Below, piece after piece: positions 35,601 through 47,700 of a stretch of DNA of 64,000 nt. This DNA comes from Panicum virgatum (taxonomy: Eukaryota > Streptophyta > Magnoliopsida > Poales > Poaceae): the NCBI RefSeq assembly GCF_016808335.1, contig NC_053148.1:315001-379000 (forward strand), written 5' to 3'. Position numbers and translations under genes: made by a program. The notes under the pieces were generated by a model. The model was not told the DNA's origin. It made no database searches and saw only the letters and a program-made list of their open reading frames with translations. Every line of letters starts with the position of its first letter. Position 1 is the first letter of the stretch.

Positions 35601-35959
35601 GTGGTTGGACTTGCTGAGTACGTTTGTACTCACCCCACTCTTACTTTTTACAGAAGAAGACCCGGACTTCGTACCGGACGACACCGAGTAGGGTTATCGT
35701 TCTACACCCAACCTTGCCTGTGGAACCGGCCCTGTTGAGATGCCTCCGCTGTCGCAGCACTCAGAGCCCGTGGTAGACCCCATGTGGTTTGCGGTCTGGT
35801 GTTACGTCGTAGCTTGGTTAATTATTATTATCATCTGTATCGAGTGTCCTCCAAAGTTTGTACGGTTTTGAACCATCTGATGTAATAAATGTGGCATCAG
35901 CCTCCTGGGACTGGTGTTTTGTATCACATTTAAGTCTTCTCTTATGAGGGGACGCTTCA
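32621..35959 (+). repeat. E3 3' LTR (3339 bp)
   Basis: Holds TATA box (33692), donor-like GAG|GTGAGC, acidic exon 34445-34561 (fully open), 1092-nt intron-like stretch, stem-loop 35615-35632, terminal exon 35654-35691 and AATAAA near 35880. Relative to the 5' LTR it has an extra pyrimidine-rich 106 bp around 33025-33130 and an 18-bp tandem duplication near 33340. Confidence 0.95.
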
Positions 35960-35964
35960 CTATA

Positions 35965-36447
35965 AAAGAATGGTTTTAAGAAAAACACAGTTTCAAAATA
36001 AATCCATGCATAAAAATTAGTTTTCCGCAAAATTAAAGCCTAGCCTTATCCTTGATTCATCATGTGCATGTATTCTGTTTATACCCCCCGTGGGTGTGGT
36101 TGGACTTGCTGAGTACGTTTGTACTCACCCCTGCTTAATCTTTACAGAGGAAGATCCAGACTTTATTCCCGAGGACGTTGAGTAGGGGTTCTGTTCTGCA
36201 CCCAACTTTGCCTGTGGATAGGGTCACCCGCAGGAAGCTCCATATGGTGCAAGACTCTGATGACCTCTTCGTAGTTAACGTTCTTATTTGGATTTTAGTT
36301 GTTATCCTCGCGATAGTGGCGCTTCATTGCCCATTACCGCGTAGAGTTGTACGGTGATGTACCATCTGATGTAATAAATGTATTATCAGCCTCCTGGGAC
36401 TGATATTTGTATCACATTTGAGTCACCTCTTATGAGGGGACGCTTCA
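35965..36447 (+). repeat. E4 solo LTR, right part
   Basis: Continues E4 after the CTATA duplication. Carries the stem-loop TGAGTAC/GTACTCA (36110-36127, GTTT loop), TTTACAG, terminal exon 36148-36185 (EDPDFIPEDVE, stop) and AATAAA near 36374. Confidence 0.85.
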
Positions 36448-36452
36448 GGGAT

Positions 36453-36519
36453 GCCCCTGCGACCCCGACATCGACCATGACCGGAGTCTGAGCCCGGACC
36501 CAGCGGGACCATGTGCCTT
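36453..36519 (+). pseudogene. E1 gag fragment between E4 and E5
   Basis: 67 bp of E1 internal sequence left between two independent insertions. It ends in GCCTT (36515-36519), the left duplication of E5, and is continued by CACCAAGACG at 48861. Confidence 0.8.
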
Positions 36520-37301
36520 TGTTGGTATTTGATAACGCAAACAGATAAATTCACAAGCCCACGGATACCGCTATAGCTTTCACCCGAAGTATTCCAAGGT
36601 ATCGATTTCCACGGGGAACGAGAACTGAACTAGAAAGGGGCCAAGGTCATCCAAAGATAAGGTAGAAAGAATGTTTTTGCAGGAAGAGAGGGTCTAATAA
36701 GGTATTCCTAAGATTATCAGACGCTAAAGGGTCAGGCTCACTAAACTTCACTTACTTCGAAGCGGTGGTACCTTTCCAATCCTCGAAAAGACTGGGAAAA
36801 GGTGATCGGGGTCAGGCCGCCAATAGCCCTACGAAAACACCAACCCGAACGTGGTGGGATACAAAGGCCTGGTCGGAGCTATCACCTCCGGGGCTACCAC
36901 AACTATCCATGGGGTTCGACGCAAACTCAGGTAAACACTAGCCTAGACACCACGTCTATACTAGAGATTACTACTCTAACCCTGTACCTGGACTAGAGCA
37001 CTCGGTCAAGCGGAGTTCCCGTAAGTGAAATAAAGCAATAACTGAATTTAGACAAATAATAATTTTAGAAATATCAAAAGATAACCTAGATGCAACTCGA
37101 GTTGAAGCAGATCCGTAGAGGTACAAAAGCTGAGGGGATTCCGACAAGCCCGGCTCCTCCTCCTCCTCTCTTCTACTCTCACTCTCCTCTTTTCTAATAT
37201 ACAACTAGGTGGAGAACACCTAGAGGGACACTAGTACAAGAATATGTTGTCATTTTAGTTCACTTTGGTGGTCAAATTTTATGCGATAATGACCGTCAAC
37301 A
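36520..37301 (-). repeat. E5 3' LTR with 0.9-kb internal deletion
   Basis: 782 bp, against 1691 bp for the other LTR. The sequence jumps from CAAGAATATG directly to TTGTCATTTT, whereas in the other copy these are separated by the segment from 44163 to about 48800 (E6 excluded). ATG occurs at both break points. The lost segment includes the TATA-like box. Confidence 0.88.
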
Positions 37302-37317
37302 AGTTCCCCCACACTTG
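37302..37317 (-). promoter_or_regulatory. E5 polypurine tract
   Basis: On the minus strand CCAAGTGTGGGGGAACT lies directly before the 3' LTR start TGTTGACGG. Confidence 0.75.
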
Positions 37318-38855
37318 GATCTTTGCTCGTCTCGAGTAAAGGTTGAAGATAAAGTAAACATAAACATAGAAATTCAAGATATGGAACTGTCATAAAGATT
37401 ATCCCAAAACATACCTCATACCTGCGGGATATGTGGAGTGGCTAACATATCTTCTTAAGCAGTTGAGAAATGGAACAGATCAGAATAGCCATCTCATTCC
37501 ATTTTCGCATCTTAGTAACTTGGAGATTTTTTTTTGAAATAAAGCATAGTTCACATGCACTCCTCAAATGGTACTCTCAAATCACTCAAGTGTTTGTTTC
37601 CTCACCAAGGCATTTTGAGTTTTGCCCTTCCTTTTCTTCCTACTTCTAAAAAGCTTATGTGGGGCTCAGGTAGGGAAACCTTGAAGGCATACTTTCGTTG
37701 CATATTTTGCTAAGTCAAACAATGGATCCATGGAGAAAAATATCATACAATCAAACCAAGATGTGCAAGTGTGTGGATATATAGAGGCTATCCTAATTCT
37801 ATTATGCTCTTTGAAACACATCTCTCTCTTTATTTAGACCTTTGAAGAAACCTTTTGTGAGAACATGGGATATCTTTTATTTCTTTCCCCTTTTTTATGT
37901 CTCACTTTTTTCTTTAATCACTTTCTTTTATGATAGCCTCATGTATCTTTTCACTGCAAAACTTTTGAGAGAGAGATCAAAAGTATTTGGAGCATTTATT
38001 TTGGTAGAGCCTAACCAAGATATTTTTGTTCACTCCCGGTGTAGGAGTAGAACTTTTTTTTGGTGGATCCTAAGTGGAATGTATGTCTTGCGCCTACTCC
38101 CAGTGCAGGAGTAGTGCAAATATTTGGTGGCGTGTACATGATCTTGGTTTTAAAAGCATAATAAATGTCTTGACATGGGTCAACAAAGCTTGACAAAGCT
38201 CAATGCAATAACAAGCAGCAAAAGTAGAAGGGTTTCAAAATGTAACATGATATTTGGCCATGGTAGGAATTTCTGTTACCATTGGGGAGTATGTGAGACT
38301 ATGGATTTTTTTATTTTAGCAAAAGAAAACTCTCCAAGTACTTTGAATAGAAAAGGATGGATTTCCATGCCAAAGCCATATCTCACTTCACAACAACTTA
38401 GGCAATATGTTTTTCCTATATGTTTTTTTTCCCACAAGCACTAAGGATATGAAAGGAACAAAATTTATGCAGTCCATACTTAAAGAGCTATATCCAAATT
38501 TACTTTTAGATTTTAAATCGAAGTGTGGACTTTGGTTCTTTTTAGTATAGAATAAGGAGCATGCATATAAAAAGGTGAGAAGGAAATGATCAAACCAAGT
38601 TGTGTACATGCTCCTCCACCAGTTCATGATGTGGTTCGGTGCCTTTTGTTCTTCAGTGGAGGTGTTGCACACCCCCACACTTTTTTGGAGCTATATCTGC
38701 TTTTTATTCAAAGACAAAAACAGGTGAAAATAACAGGGACTCTTCTGGTGGAAACACCAGAGAGTCAAATTTATTGGACAAACAAATTATTCTCAAATTT
38801 TATTATTTTCTTATTATTTCATTATTATTAGTTTTTTTAGACAAGATTGAATATT
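37318..38855 (-). other. E5 region between pol and 3' LTR, no ORF recognised
   Basis: AT-rich, longest frame under 100 codons. Athila elements often have an envelope-like ORF here, and none is recognisable. Two short palindromic words, ACTCC/GGAGT (38032-38048) and CTACTCC/GGAGTAG (38094-38114), each with a 7-nt loop, are the only structure I noticed. Confidence 0.6.
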
Positions 38856-40233
38856 TTAGATTGAATCATTAAATTGCAGAAATTCAATCATGTCAATTTC
38901 TTCTATCTTTTCTGGTTCAAGGAAAATTTTTAAACGTTGGCCATTTACCTTGAATATATTACCGTCATCACTTTGGAGCGTGATGGCACCATGTGAAGAG
39001 ATCTCGATCACCTTGAATGGCCCTTCCCATTTACTCCGAAGTTTTCCATGACTGAAGAGTTTCACCCTTGAATTGAACATCAAAGCCTTATCTCCTGGTT
39101 TGAACTCTTTGTGTTTGATTCTCTTGTCATGCCACCTCTTTGTTCTTTCTTTGTAGATCTTGGAGTTGTGGTATGCTTTTTCTCTCCATTCCTCTAGCTC
39201 AGATATTTGCATTTCTCTTCCTTCCAGCTAGGTGGAGGTCCATATTCCACTTCTTGATGGCCCAATGGGCTCTGAACTCCAACTCCACAGGTAGATGGCA
39301 TGTTTTTCCATATACCAGCTGGTATGACGACATGCTTTTGAGTATCTTGTAAGCTGTTCGGTATGCCCATAGTGCATCATAAAGCTTGTTCTTCCAATTC
39401 ATCCCCATCCCATCCACGATCTTCTGCAAAATGTTCTTTATCTGTTTGTTTGATGTTTCAGCTTGATCGTTTGTTTGGGGATGGTATGGAGTTGCAACAT
39501 TGTGCTTAACTCCATGTCCGGCCAGGAACTGCCAAAAGGTCTTGTCGATAAAGTGTGACCCTCCATCACTTATGACCATTCAGGGTGTTCCAAATCTTGG
39601 GAATATCACTTCTTGGAACATTTTTTTGGAGTGCTTGGCATCGTTAGATCGGCAGGGAAGTGCTTCGACCCACATGGATACAGAGTCCACTGCTACCAAA
39701 ATATATTCAGCATCTCCAGACTTTGGGAATGGTCCCATGAAGTCTATCCCCCAGACGTCAAACAACTCCACTTGGAGGTTGTTCGTGAGCGGCATTGCAT
39801 CCCGTGCATTGATGCTTCCATGTTCCTGGCATCTAGCACATCTTCTGACAAATTCCTTTGCATCTTGATACATCGTTGGCCAGAAGAATCCGCTCTGCCA
39901 AATCTTGGCGTGTGTACGGAATGCTCCGTAGTGTCCTCCATAGGGCGATGCATAACATCTTTCTATGATCTTTGTGGCTTCAATAGTTGGGACACATCTC
40001 CTCAACAGCCCATCGTCACAGACTCGATAGAGGTACGGGTCGTCCCACAGGTGGGAATGGCTTAGATGCTTGAGTTTTCGCTTGTCCTCACTTGGTGCAA
40101 CATATCCTGCAACCATATAGTTGACGATATTTGCATACCACGGATTCGAGTCTGTAACCTTGAGGAGAGTGTCGTCCCTAAGATAATCGTTAATGGGTAA
40201 CCCATGTGTGTCTCTATGATGAAGCCTAGACAA
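38856..40233 (-). pseudogene. E5 integrase region, broken
   Basis: Minus-strand frames 40233-39580, 39579-39199 and 39212-38856 together give the zinc finger ([10 protein letters not shown]...CARCQEHG) and core motifs GIDFMG, ISDGGSHF and NDQAETSN. A C-terminal part follows (KAYHNSKIYKERTKRWHD, then the basic GPF-type region KWEGPFKVIE). One TGA (39580-39582) sits where Arg is expected before MVISDGG. A frame break occurs near 39200. Confidence 0.85.
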
Positions 40234-42190
40234 GTGATCGGCTACCGAGTTCTCTACTCCTTTCTTATCTCTTATTTCAATGTCAAACTCTTGGAGTAGA
40301 AGAATCCATCGGATGAGCCGAGGTTTAGCGTCTTTCTTAGTGAGGAGGTATTTGAGTGCAGCATGGTCTGTATAAACAATTACCTTTGCCCCACTAAGTA
40401 AGATCTAAACTTGTCTATTGCAAAGACCACTGCCAGCAACTCTTTCTCAGTTGTGGCGTAGTTCAGCTGTGCCCTGGTTAAAGTTTTGCTAGCGTAGGAT
40501 ATAGCATAATGCTTTTTATCCTTTGTTTGGCCCAAAACAGCCCCGACAGCAAAGTCGCTAGCATCGCACATGATTTCAAAGGGCAACTTCCAATCAGGCG
40601 GCTGGATGATTGGGGCTGTAATGAGTGCCTTTTTCAAGATTTGAAAGGCTTCGTGGCACTCATTGTTAAAGATGAAAGGTGCATCTTTAGCCAACAGGCT
40701 TGTCAAGGGTCTAGCAATTTGAGAAAAGTCTTTGATGAAACGCCTATAGAACCCTGCATGGCCTAAAAAGCTACGAATGCCTTTCACATTCGTGGGAGGT
40801 GGAAGTTGTTCAATGACCTCAATCTTTGCTTTGTCCACCTCTATCCCATGAGCGGACACCTTGTGTCCAAACACTATCCCTTCCTAAACCATGAAATGGC
40901 ATTTCTCCCAATTCAGGACTAAGTGCTTTTATTTGCACTGTTGTAAGACTTTTTCTAAATTCTCCAGACAATCTGTGAAGGTTTTGCCATAGACGGTAAA
41001 ATCGTCCATGAACACCTCCATGATTTTCTCGATCATGTCGGAGAAGATAGACATCATGCACCGTTGGAAGGAAGCTGGAGCATTGCATAATCCGAACAAC
41101 ATGCGTCGGTATGCGTACGTTCCATACGGGCTTGTAAATGTAGTCTTACTTTGGTCGTCGGGGTGGATCGGGATTTGATGATACCCGGAGTACCCATCAA
41201 GGAAACAAAAGAAGGAATGGTTCGCGAGGCATTCTAACATTTCGTCAATGAACGGCAATGGGAAATGATCCTTCTTAGTGGCCTTGTTGAGTTTCCAGTA
41301 ATCTATACACATCCGCCACCCCGTGACAGTCCATTGAGGGATAAGTTCATTCTTTTCATTCTCAACGACTGTCATACCTCCTTTCTTTGGTACGACCTGG
41401 ACCGGGCTGACCCACTCGCTATGCGGCACGGGATAGATAATCCCGGCGTGCAAGAGTTTCATGACCTCTTTCTTAACAACCTCGCGCATAGCGTTGTTAA
41501 GTCTTCTTTGTGGTTCCCTCGATGGTGAAGAATCAGGATCGATAGGGATTCTATGAGTGCAAAGAGTGGGACTAATCCCTTTGAGGTCTTGGAGCAAGTA
41601 GCCTATGGCCGCTTTGTGTCTTTCTAGGACGGCGACAAGTTTTTGGGTTTCTTCTTGGGAGAGTTTGTCGCTTATGATGACAGGGGTTTCACGGTTATCA
41701 TCTAGAAAGACATATCTTGGCCGGAAGGAAGGGGTTTGAGCTCGATTGAGGGTTCTGATGGCACCTCGGTTTGATCTAGCTCAATGGGTTCTGCCAGCTC
41801 TTCTTCTTCTTCAATGAAGTTTTCAACGTCTAGAGCTGGTTCGGCCATGTTGTCTAGGTAATCCATCGTGACATTCTCCATGGGGTCTTGTTTGGGTTTA
41901 GGCTCCATTATCGCATTGTTTGAGCGTGAAAGTGGGACAGCGATAGGAGAACTTCCCAATTTCACATTCAAGAGACCTTGTTTTGGTCTTTCCTGAAAGA
42001 GTGTCCCTAAGGGTAAACCAATCAAGAGGGACATTTCCGAGATGTCATAGATATGAAAATCTAGACGATACTCAGAATCTCTTATGCGCAAAGGAATAGA
42101 CCTTATGATCCCATAGCTTTCAAGAATAACTCCTGAAGGAATTTTTAAAAGCTTATGAGATGGGATCACAGACTCATTGGGGCAAAGCAT
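40234..42190 (-). pseudogene. E5 protease, reverse transcriptase and RNase H region, broken
   Basis: Minus strand. 42190-41702 is a protease-linker region with an acidic stretch. 41597-40929 is reverse transcriptase with WRMCIDYWKLN, FLDGYSGYHQI and the catalytic FMDDFTVYG intact. 40874-40380 completes the thumb and RNase H start (FEIMCDASDFAVGAVLGQ, YASKTLTRAQLNYATTEKE). The frame is interrupted near 40890 and 40380; RNase H text ([12 protein letters not shown]) resumes in the same region. Confidence 0.85.
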
Positions 42191-42409
42191 TTCAGCTAGG
42201 ATTTTTGGAATAATATTTATCCCAATGGTCGAACAGTAGTGAGCCTCTAAGATGGTTTCTTTAAGGACGCAAGGTAAAACATCTGATGGGGCAATGATTC
42301 AGGCTACCTCGGTGGATAACTCTGCTTCTGCCGACCATTCATGACTCATGATGGCCGAGAGTCCTTTGATATGTTCTAAAAGGAAGGGCTCATTGTGCGG
42401 ACCATCATC

Positions 42410-43318
42410 CTAAGTCGGTGCATAGGGCACTAGAGGTCTCACTTGTACTGGTAAATTCGAGGCATTTCCAAAATCTTCAAAAAGATCTTCCTCGAATTCA
42501 AAGGGAAAAGAAGAGGGGTGAGGTTCATCATCCTCTTGAGTTTGGTGCATTCCTTTAATGGGAGGTTCATCAGCAACCGGTTCATGGGAAGGATTCAAAG
42601 GAATTTCAGAAATGGTTGCGAGCACCTCCTCTTCTTGGTCGGGACTTGACTCCACTATTTCTTTAGGGGACTCGTCATATATGTCAGTGTAAGGGGTATT
42701 TTCAAGGATTTTTTTAAGGATGGCCTTCCCCTCACTAATAGTCATGTTCTTGAACGAGCCTCTAGAAGAAATATCTAAGTAATCAGTAGCCTCTTTGCTT
42801 AGACCAAGATGGAAGTGATTCAAAAGGATGTGGTCAGGCAAAGAAAGGTTTGGGCCGGTATTTATAAGGTCTGTGAATCTAGCCCAAGCTGCTCCTAGAG
42901 TATCTTTATCTTTTTGTCGGAAGGTGATAATTTCTATACGAAGGGCACCAACTCGGGAATCGGGGAAGAAAGTGAGACAAAATTTATCTCGAAGTTCATC
43001 CCAATTTCCATTGACTCCACCAACGGTATGAGCATACCATTTCTTCGCTCTTCCCAAAAGGGAGAACGGAAACAACATCCATTTAATGGTCTCATGTTCC
43101 ATACCCTCAATATGAAGGCTGGAACACAAATGCTCAAATTCCCGAAGATGGGTATAAGGATTTTCATCTTTGTGCCCAAAAAAGGATTGGTCCCGAACCA
43201 TGGCTATAAAGCCAGGACGGAGTTCATAGCCAGGAGCTGTGATTGGCTTTGACGACTGTGGTGGCTCTAAGAACTCGCCCTTTGGTGCGGAGAACTGCTG
43301 AATAGGAGTGGAATCCAT
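42410..43318 (-). pseudogene. E5 gag (Athila-type), open but detached from pol
   Basis: From ATG 43318 the frame reads MDSTPIQQFSAPKGEFLEPP and runs 302 codons. It includes the capsid-like block PYTHLREFEHLCSSL, WMLFPFSLLGRAKKWYA, LRDKFCLTFFP and FRQKDKDTLGAAWARF typical of Athila gag, then an acidic tail. It stops at 42410. A decayed stretch follows before the protease frame, so the polyprotein cannot be made whole. The frame is also open upstream through the primer site. Confidence 0.85.
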
Positions 43319-43411
43319 GTGGTGGGTGGTTGATGATTGTGGTGAAAATGGTGGTGATAAAATGGAAAAGGATACGCGGATGACTTGGTTCAATTCTAGA
43401 ATAGCTACCGT

Positions 43412-43429
43412 CCCCCGGCAACGGCGCCA
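43412..43429 (-). promoter_or_regulatory. E5 primer-binding site
   Basis: On the minus strand TGGCGCCGTTGCCGGGGG, 7 nt after the LTR end, the usual Athila/Tat primer site, complementary to a tRNA-Asp type 3' end. Confidence 0.85.
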
Positions 43430-43436
43430 GAAAGCT

Positions 43437-44707
43437 TGTTGGTATTTGTTAACGCAAACAGATAAATTCGTAAGCACACGGATACCGTTGTAGCTTTCAC
43501 CCAGAGTATTCCAAGCTATCGATTTCCACGGGGAACGAGAAGTGAACTAGAAAGGGGCCAAGGTCATCCAAAGATAAGGTAGAAAGAATGTTTTTGTAGG
43601 AAGAGAGGGTCTCCTAAGGTATTCCTAAGATTATCAGACGCTAAAGGGTTAGGCTCACTAAACTTCACTTACTTCGGAGCGGCGGTACCTTTCCGATCCT
43701 CGAAAAGACTGGGAAAAGGCGATCGGGGTCAGGCCGCCAACAGCCCTACGAAAACACCAACCCGAACGTGGTGGGATACAAAGGCCTAGTCGGAGCTGTC
43801 ACCTCCGGGGCTTCCACAACTATCCGTGGGGTTGGACGCAAACTCAGGTAAACACTAGCCTAGACACCACGTCTATACTAGAAATTACTACTCTAACCCT
43901 GTACCTAGACTAGAGCACTCGGTCGAGCGGAGTTCCCGTAAGTGAAATAAAGCAATAACTGAATTTAGACAAATAATAATTTTAGAAATATCGAAAGATA
44001 ACCTAGATGCAACTCGAGTTGAAGCAGATCCGTAGAGGTACAAAAGCTGAGGGGATTCCGACAAGCCCGGCTCCTCCTCCTCTCTTCTACGCTCACTCTC
44101 CTCCTCTTTTCTAATATACAACTAGGTGGAGAACACCTAGAGGGACACTAGTACAAGAATATGATGGAGAAATGAGGCTCAAGTGTAGGTGTGTATTGTG
44201 GTGGAGGTGTGGGTGTCCTTTTATAGCTCTTCCAAGGCAGTGCTGAAGCTAGCGAGTGCACTTCACGCAAGTAGGTCGGTTGCTTAGCTTCCATGCGAAA
44301 GATGGGCTCGAGGCATGACAAAGTGAGGCCGACCGGCCTCTCCAAGGCTGGCCGGCCTGGGATTTTCATCATTTGGCACCGACCTTTTTGTGGACGCTCC
44401 TGATCTTCTCTAGATGACGGTGGATGGTTGCGTCGGTTTGAAGTTGAAAATTGTAGGCCGGCCGACCTCTCCTAGGCCGGCCAGCCTTGGTTTGGCCCAT
44501 CTCGGCCTCCCGTTTCACCGACATCTTGATCGAAGGGTGCATAAAGTCCATAGTGGTGCTTCGGGTCAAAAGATCTCGATAAGTGCTGCAAATGGGTCCT
44601 TTAATCCATGTGCTAGGCCTTTCGGTCATATCTTTGGCATTTGCTTGTATCTCCGGTGCATAGGGGTCCATTGGAGGGTCCCTAATGGTCTTGTGGCAAG
44701 GGATGAT
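43437..44707 (-). repeat. E5 5' LTR, part next to the primer site
   Basis: Aligns with 36520-37242 and continues into the promoter part, which is missing from the other LTR. On the minus strand a TATAAAA box lies at 44219-44225. E6 is inserted after ATGAT (44703-44707). The LTR resumes at 48436-48855. Confidence 0.9.
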
Positions 44708-47700
44708 TGTAACACCCTAATTTAAATTTCAGTAATTAATAATAAATTTAATTGGCTTTATTTAATTTTCTAAGATTTAATTTGCTTAGCCTTGCATTTA
44801 TAATTTATTTTTGCTTCATAAAGTAATTATAATTTTTCTTAGGACAACATGTTGTGCATTCATGCTGGTGCATAATTTTATTTGTTTGAGTGTGGTTTGA
44901 ATTCAAATTCAAATTTGAATTCAAATGGGTTTAGTCTGGTTTGAATTAGAAATAGAAAAGCAAGGGAAATAGAAAAGAGAAAGGAAACCCAAACCCTCTA
45001 GCAATCCAGCCCAACCCAGAAACCAGCCCAGCCCTTACCTCTTTTCTTTCCGCGCACCCGGCCCGCACCAGCACCCAGCTTCGCGCCGGCCCAGTTCTCA
45101 CCAGCCCCCGCATCGGCCCAGCCCAGCTTCCCTTTTTTCTTTTTCCCCGTATGGCCCAGCGCCCTTTCCCCGCGCACCGCGGTCCACGTCCAGCGCACGA
45201 CCCACTCCCACGACTCAAGCCCCGCGCGTTGCCCGCTTCCTCTCTACCGTCCCGCTGCCACACCGGGCCCGCATGTCAGCGCCTCCCTCTGCAGCCGCGC
45301 GAGCCTCCGACCGAGTTTCCCCGGACCCACCTGCCAGCCTCTCACCGCGCTCGCCCAGCGCAGACCGCTCGCGCGTCGCCCGTTCCCCCTCTGCCTGACA
45401 GATCGACCCCACCCGTCAAGCCCTTCTTCCCCGCTTCCCCGGCCGCGCAGCAACGACCACCCGTGATTCTCGCCGTGACTCCGTCAGGCCCGCACGCCGA
45501 GATCCCCGGCATCCCTTCTTTAAATGGCGCCCCGCACCCCTGGAACCCTAATCCCCACCCTAGAGTGCCGCCCACTTGCCCCGCCTTGTCTCTGCTCGGA
45601 GAAGAGCACCCCGCCGCCGTGCTTTCACCACTCCGCTGCACCACAGCCACCACAAACCTCCACACGAGATCCGCCCGGGAACCAGGAGCATTGACGCCCC
45701 TTTTTCCCTACGCCTTGCACCACGCACGGACGGGAATTTCACCGGACCCGCCTCAGGTGGGCGCCGCCGCCCCCGTGATTCCCCGCCGTTGGCGTGTTTC
45801 TGGCCTCCCTAACCCTCTGTACGCCATCACAGAGTGACCCTGTGCTTGTCGCGGGAGTTGGACGCTCGGAGCTGCACCCCGGGCGACCCCTCCGTGATTG
45901 CCTCCGCCTCGGTGTCGCACGACCTCAACGCTGGCCTCTCTGCGCGGCATCACCAGTCAATTCCAGCCTCAGTAAGATACCTCTCGTGACCCTCCTCCTT
46001 TTGGGTGGGTTCTCGTAGCCGGTAGCCCGCTCCCGCAGTTAGAACGCCGACGTCGGCGCAGCTCCGTCGTGTCAAGGGTCAGAGGCCGTGTGCGGGTGTT
46101 TCCGCCGCGCTGTTGCCGCTTTGAACCCAGTTAGGCTCGTCGAGCATTGCTAGTGCATCCTGCCCAAGCTTAACCAGTGCTGTGTTTGGTAACGCGAGAA
46201 CGTGCGCACGCCGGCGAGCACCAACGCCCAGAGCCGCCGCCGCAGCCGCTTTCGCGCCCCGAGCCCTGCCGTGCCTAGATGATGCGTCAGGTGGATCACG
46301 CATGGCGTGACGAACCTCCCTGACCCAAGCTCGGGTCGAATTAACCCCAGAGCGGTGGTCTTGGCCAAGTCCGGCGAGTTTTTCCCCACGCGCCGCCACG
46401 GGACCTCTGTCCCGGCGAGTCCCCGCCGCCGCCGGCTCCCACGAGAAACCCTGGCCGCCCGATCCGCATCCCACGCCCACAGTTAGATCGTGAAACATTT
46501 TGTTCTGAGCCACGGGATCGTGATCCAACGGATCAGATCCGCGCGTACCCCTTTGCCCTGTCGTATTTGCAAAGGAGACCCTGCGTTTCCTTGTAATCAA
46601 CCCGCGGTCCAGTTAAGTTCAAACCTAATTCCAACTGTGCCCTGTTTTATTCAGTTAGACCCCTGATCTTTATAGAAATAGAATCCGTAGTCCAGAGCCG
46701 TCGATTTTGCACGTTAGCCCCTGGATCTATCCTTTAATTACATTTTAGTCCCTGGTTTTTGCAGAAAACCCCCAGAAACTCTGTTTTTCTTACAGTTAAG
46801 CCCCTGAACCTTGTTTTAGCTCTAGTTTTCACGTTCTAGCTCCGTTTTAGGTGTTCTTTATATCCACGCGATCGTTGTAACGCGTAGAATAGTTCTAGCT
46901 TAGTTTGGTTTGCTGTTTTCATGTATTGTTGTACTGTTTCTTAGTATTTTCTCTTGTTTGTATGTATGTATATGATTGTGGACTTGTTTTGGCGTTGTGA
47001 ACGTGAGTAGACGTTGAGCTACCAGAGAAGCATCAGTACCAGTGCCAGGAGCCATCTTCAGAGTAGTTTGAGCAGTAGGAGAACTTTTGAGGAAGGCAAG
47101 TATAACATGAACAACACCTATCACTTTAAATACAATTTCATATTGCATTTTAATACTATATGCCTATAAGGATTTTCCTAGCCACTTTATATCCTTCATA
47201 TATCCCTTGGGTTGCATTTTAGTTAGTTGTGCTAGGTGCCGCGCTATAACACACTTGGTCCTTTTTAATTAATTTGATTAATGGTATATGCAACTTAATT
47301 CTGGGAGTGGCCCGTTTGAGTGGCTCACTTCTCGTTATAAAATGGTTTTGTTAGAAACATGGTTTAGGGGGGGCCAGCACGGTGCTTACTGCTGGGTTGG
47401 CCACTCTCCATAAGGACCGGTTCATAGAGCAACAACCTGGGACAACAGTGCTACCACAAGACTAGAATGGGACGGTCTTTGCTTACTAATTAGGTCATTT
47501 TGGTTCGGGAGTAACTTACCGACGGGGCACGAGGGGGGTCGAGCTTCAATGGTCCCCAGGCTACGAGGCTTGGTCTGTGTACCCCCTCGAGGTGGGCACC
47601 ATTGTTGCATTGCTTGAATCCTTAGCGGTTACCCCTTACCAACGTGGTCCTTTGTAACGGCCTCGTAGTGAGTTTGCTAGTCATCTCACCTAAGGAAGTG

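Larger units (their letters stand above)
22516..35959 (+). mobile_element. E3: full-length chromovirus inside solo LTR E4
   Basis: 13,444 bp with TGTGACATCCC...GACGCTTCA ends and exact duplications CTATA (22511-22515 and 35960-35964). Layout: LTR (3216 bp), perfect initiator-Met-type primer site, two tandem paralogous extra ORFs, gag-pol with chromodomain, polypurine tract, LTR (3339 bp). The LTRs differ by roughly 1 % in substitutions, mostly C/T, plus a 106-bp and an 18-bp length difference. Gag-pol has two stops and an altered polymerase motif. It is older than E2 but still recent. Confidence 0.95.
19954..36447 (+). mobile_element. E4: solo LTR split by E3
   Basis: Two pieces, 19954-22515 and 35965-36447 (3045 bp together), start TGTAACATCCC and end GGGGACGCTTCA. 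They lack any primer site after the right end. The flanks are GGGAC (19949-19953) and GGGAT (36448-36452), a target duplication with one C-to-T change. It resembles the E3 LTR throughout (same exons, stem-loop and 3' end) but is clearly diverged. E4 is therefore a related family reduced to one LTR by unequal recombination before E3 inserted. It has its own TATA box (20698) and exon-like segments. Confidence 0.85.

Noticed and set aside
38388..38678. Minus-strand 96-codon frame as a remnant of an Athila envelope-like gene
   Set aside because: No transmembrane pattern or similarity that I can support. AT-rich sequence gives such frames by chance.
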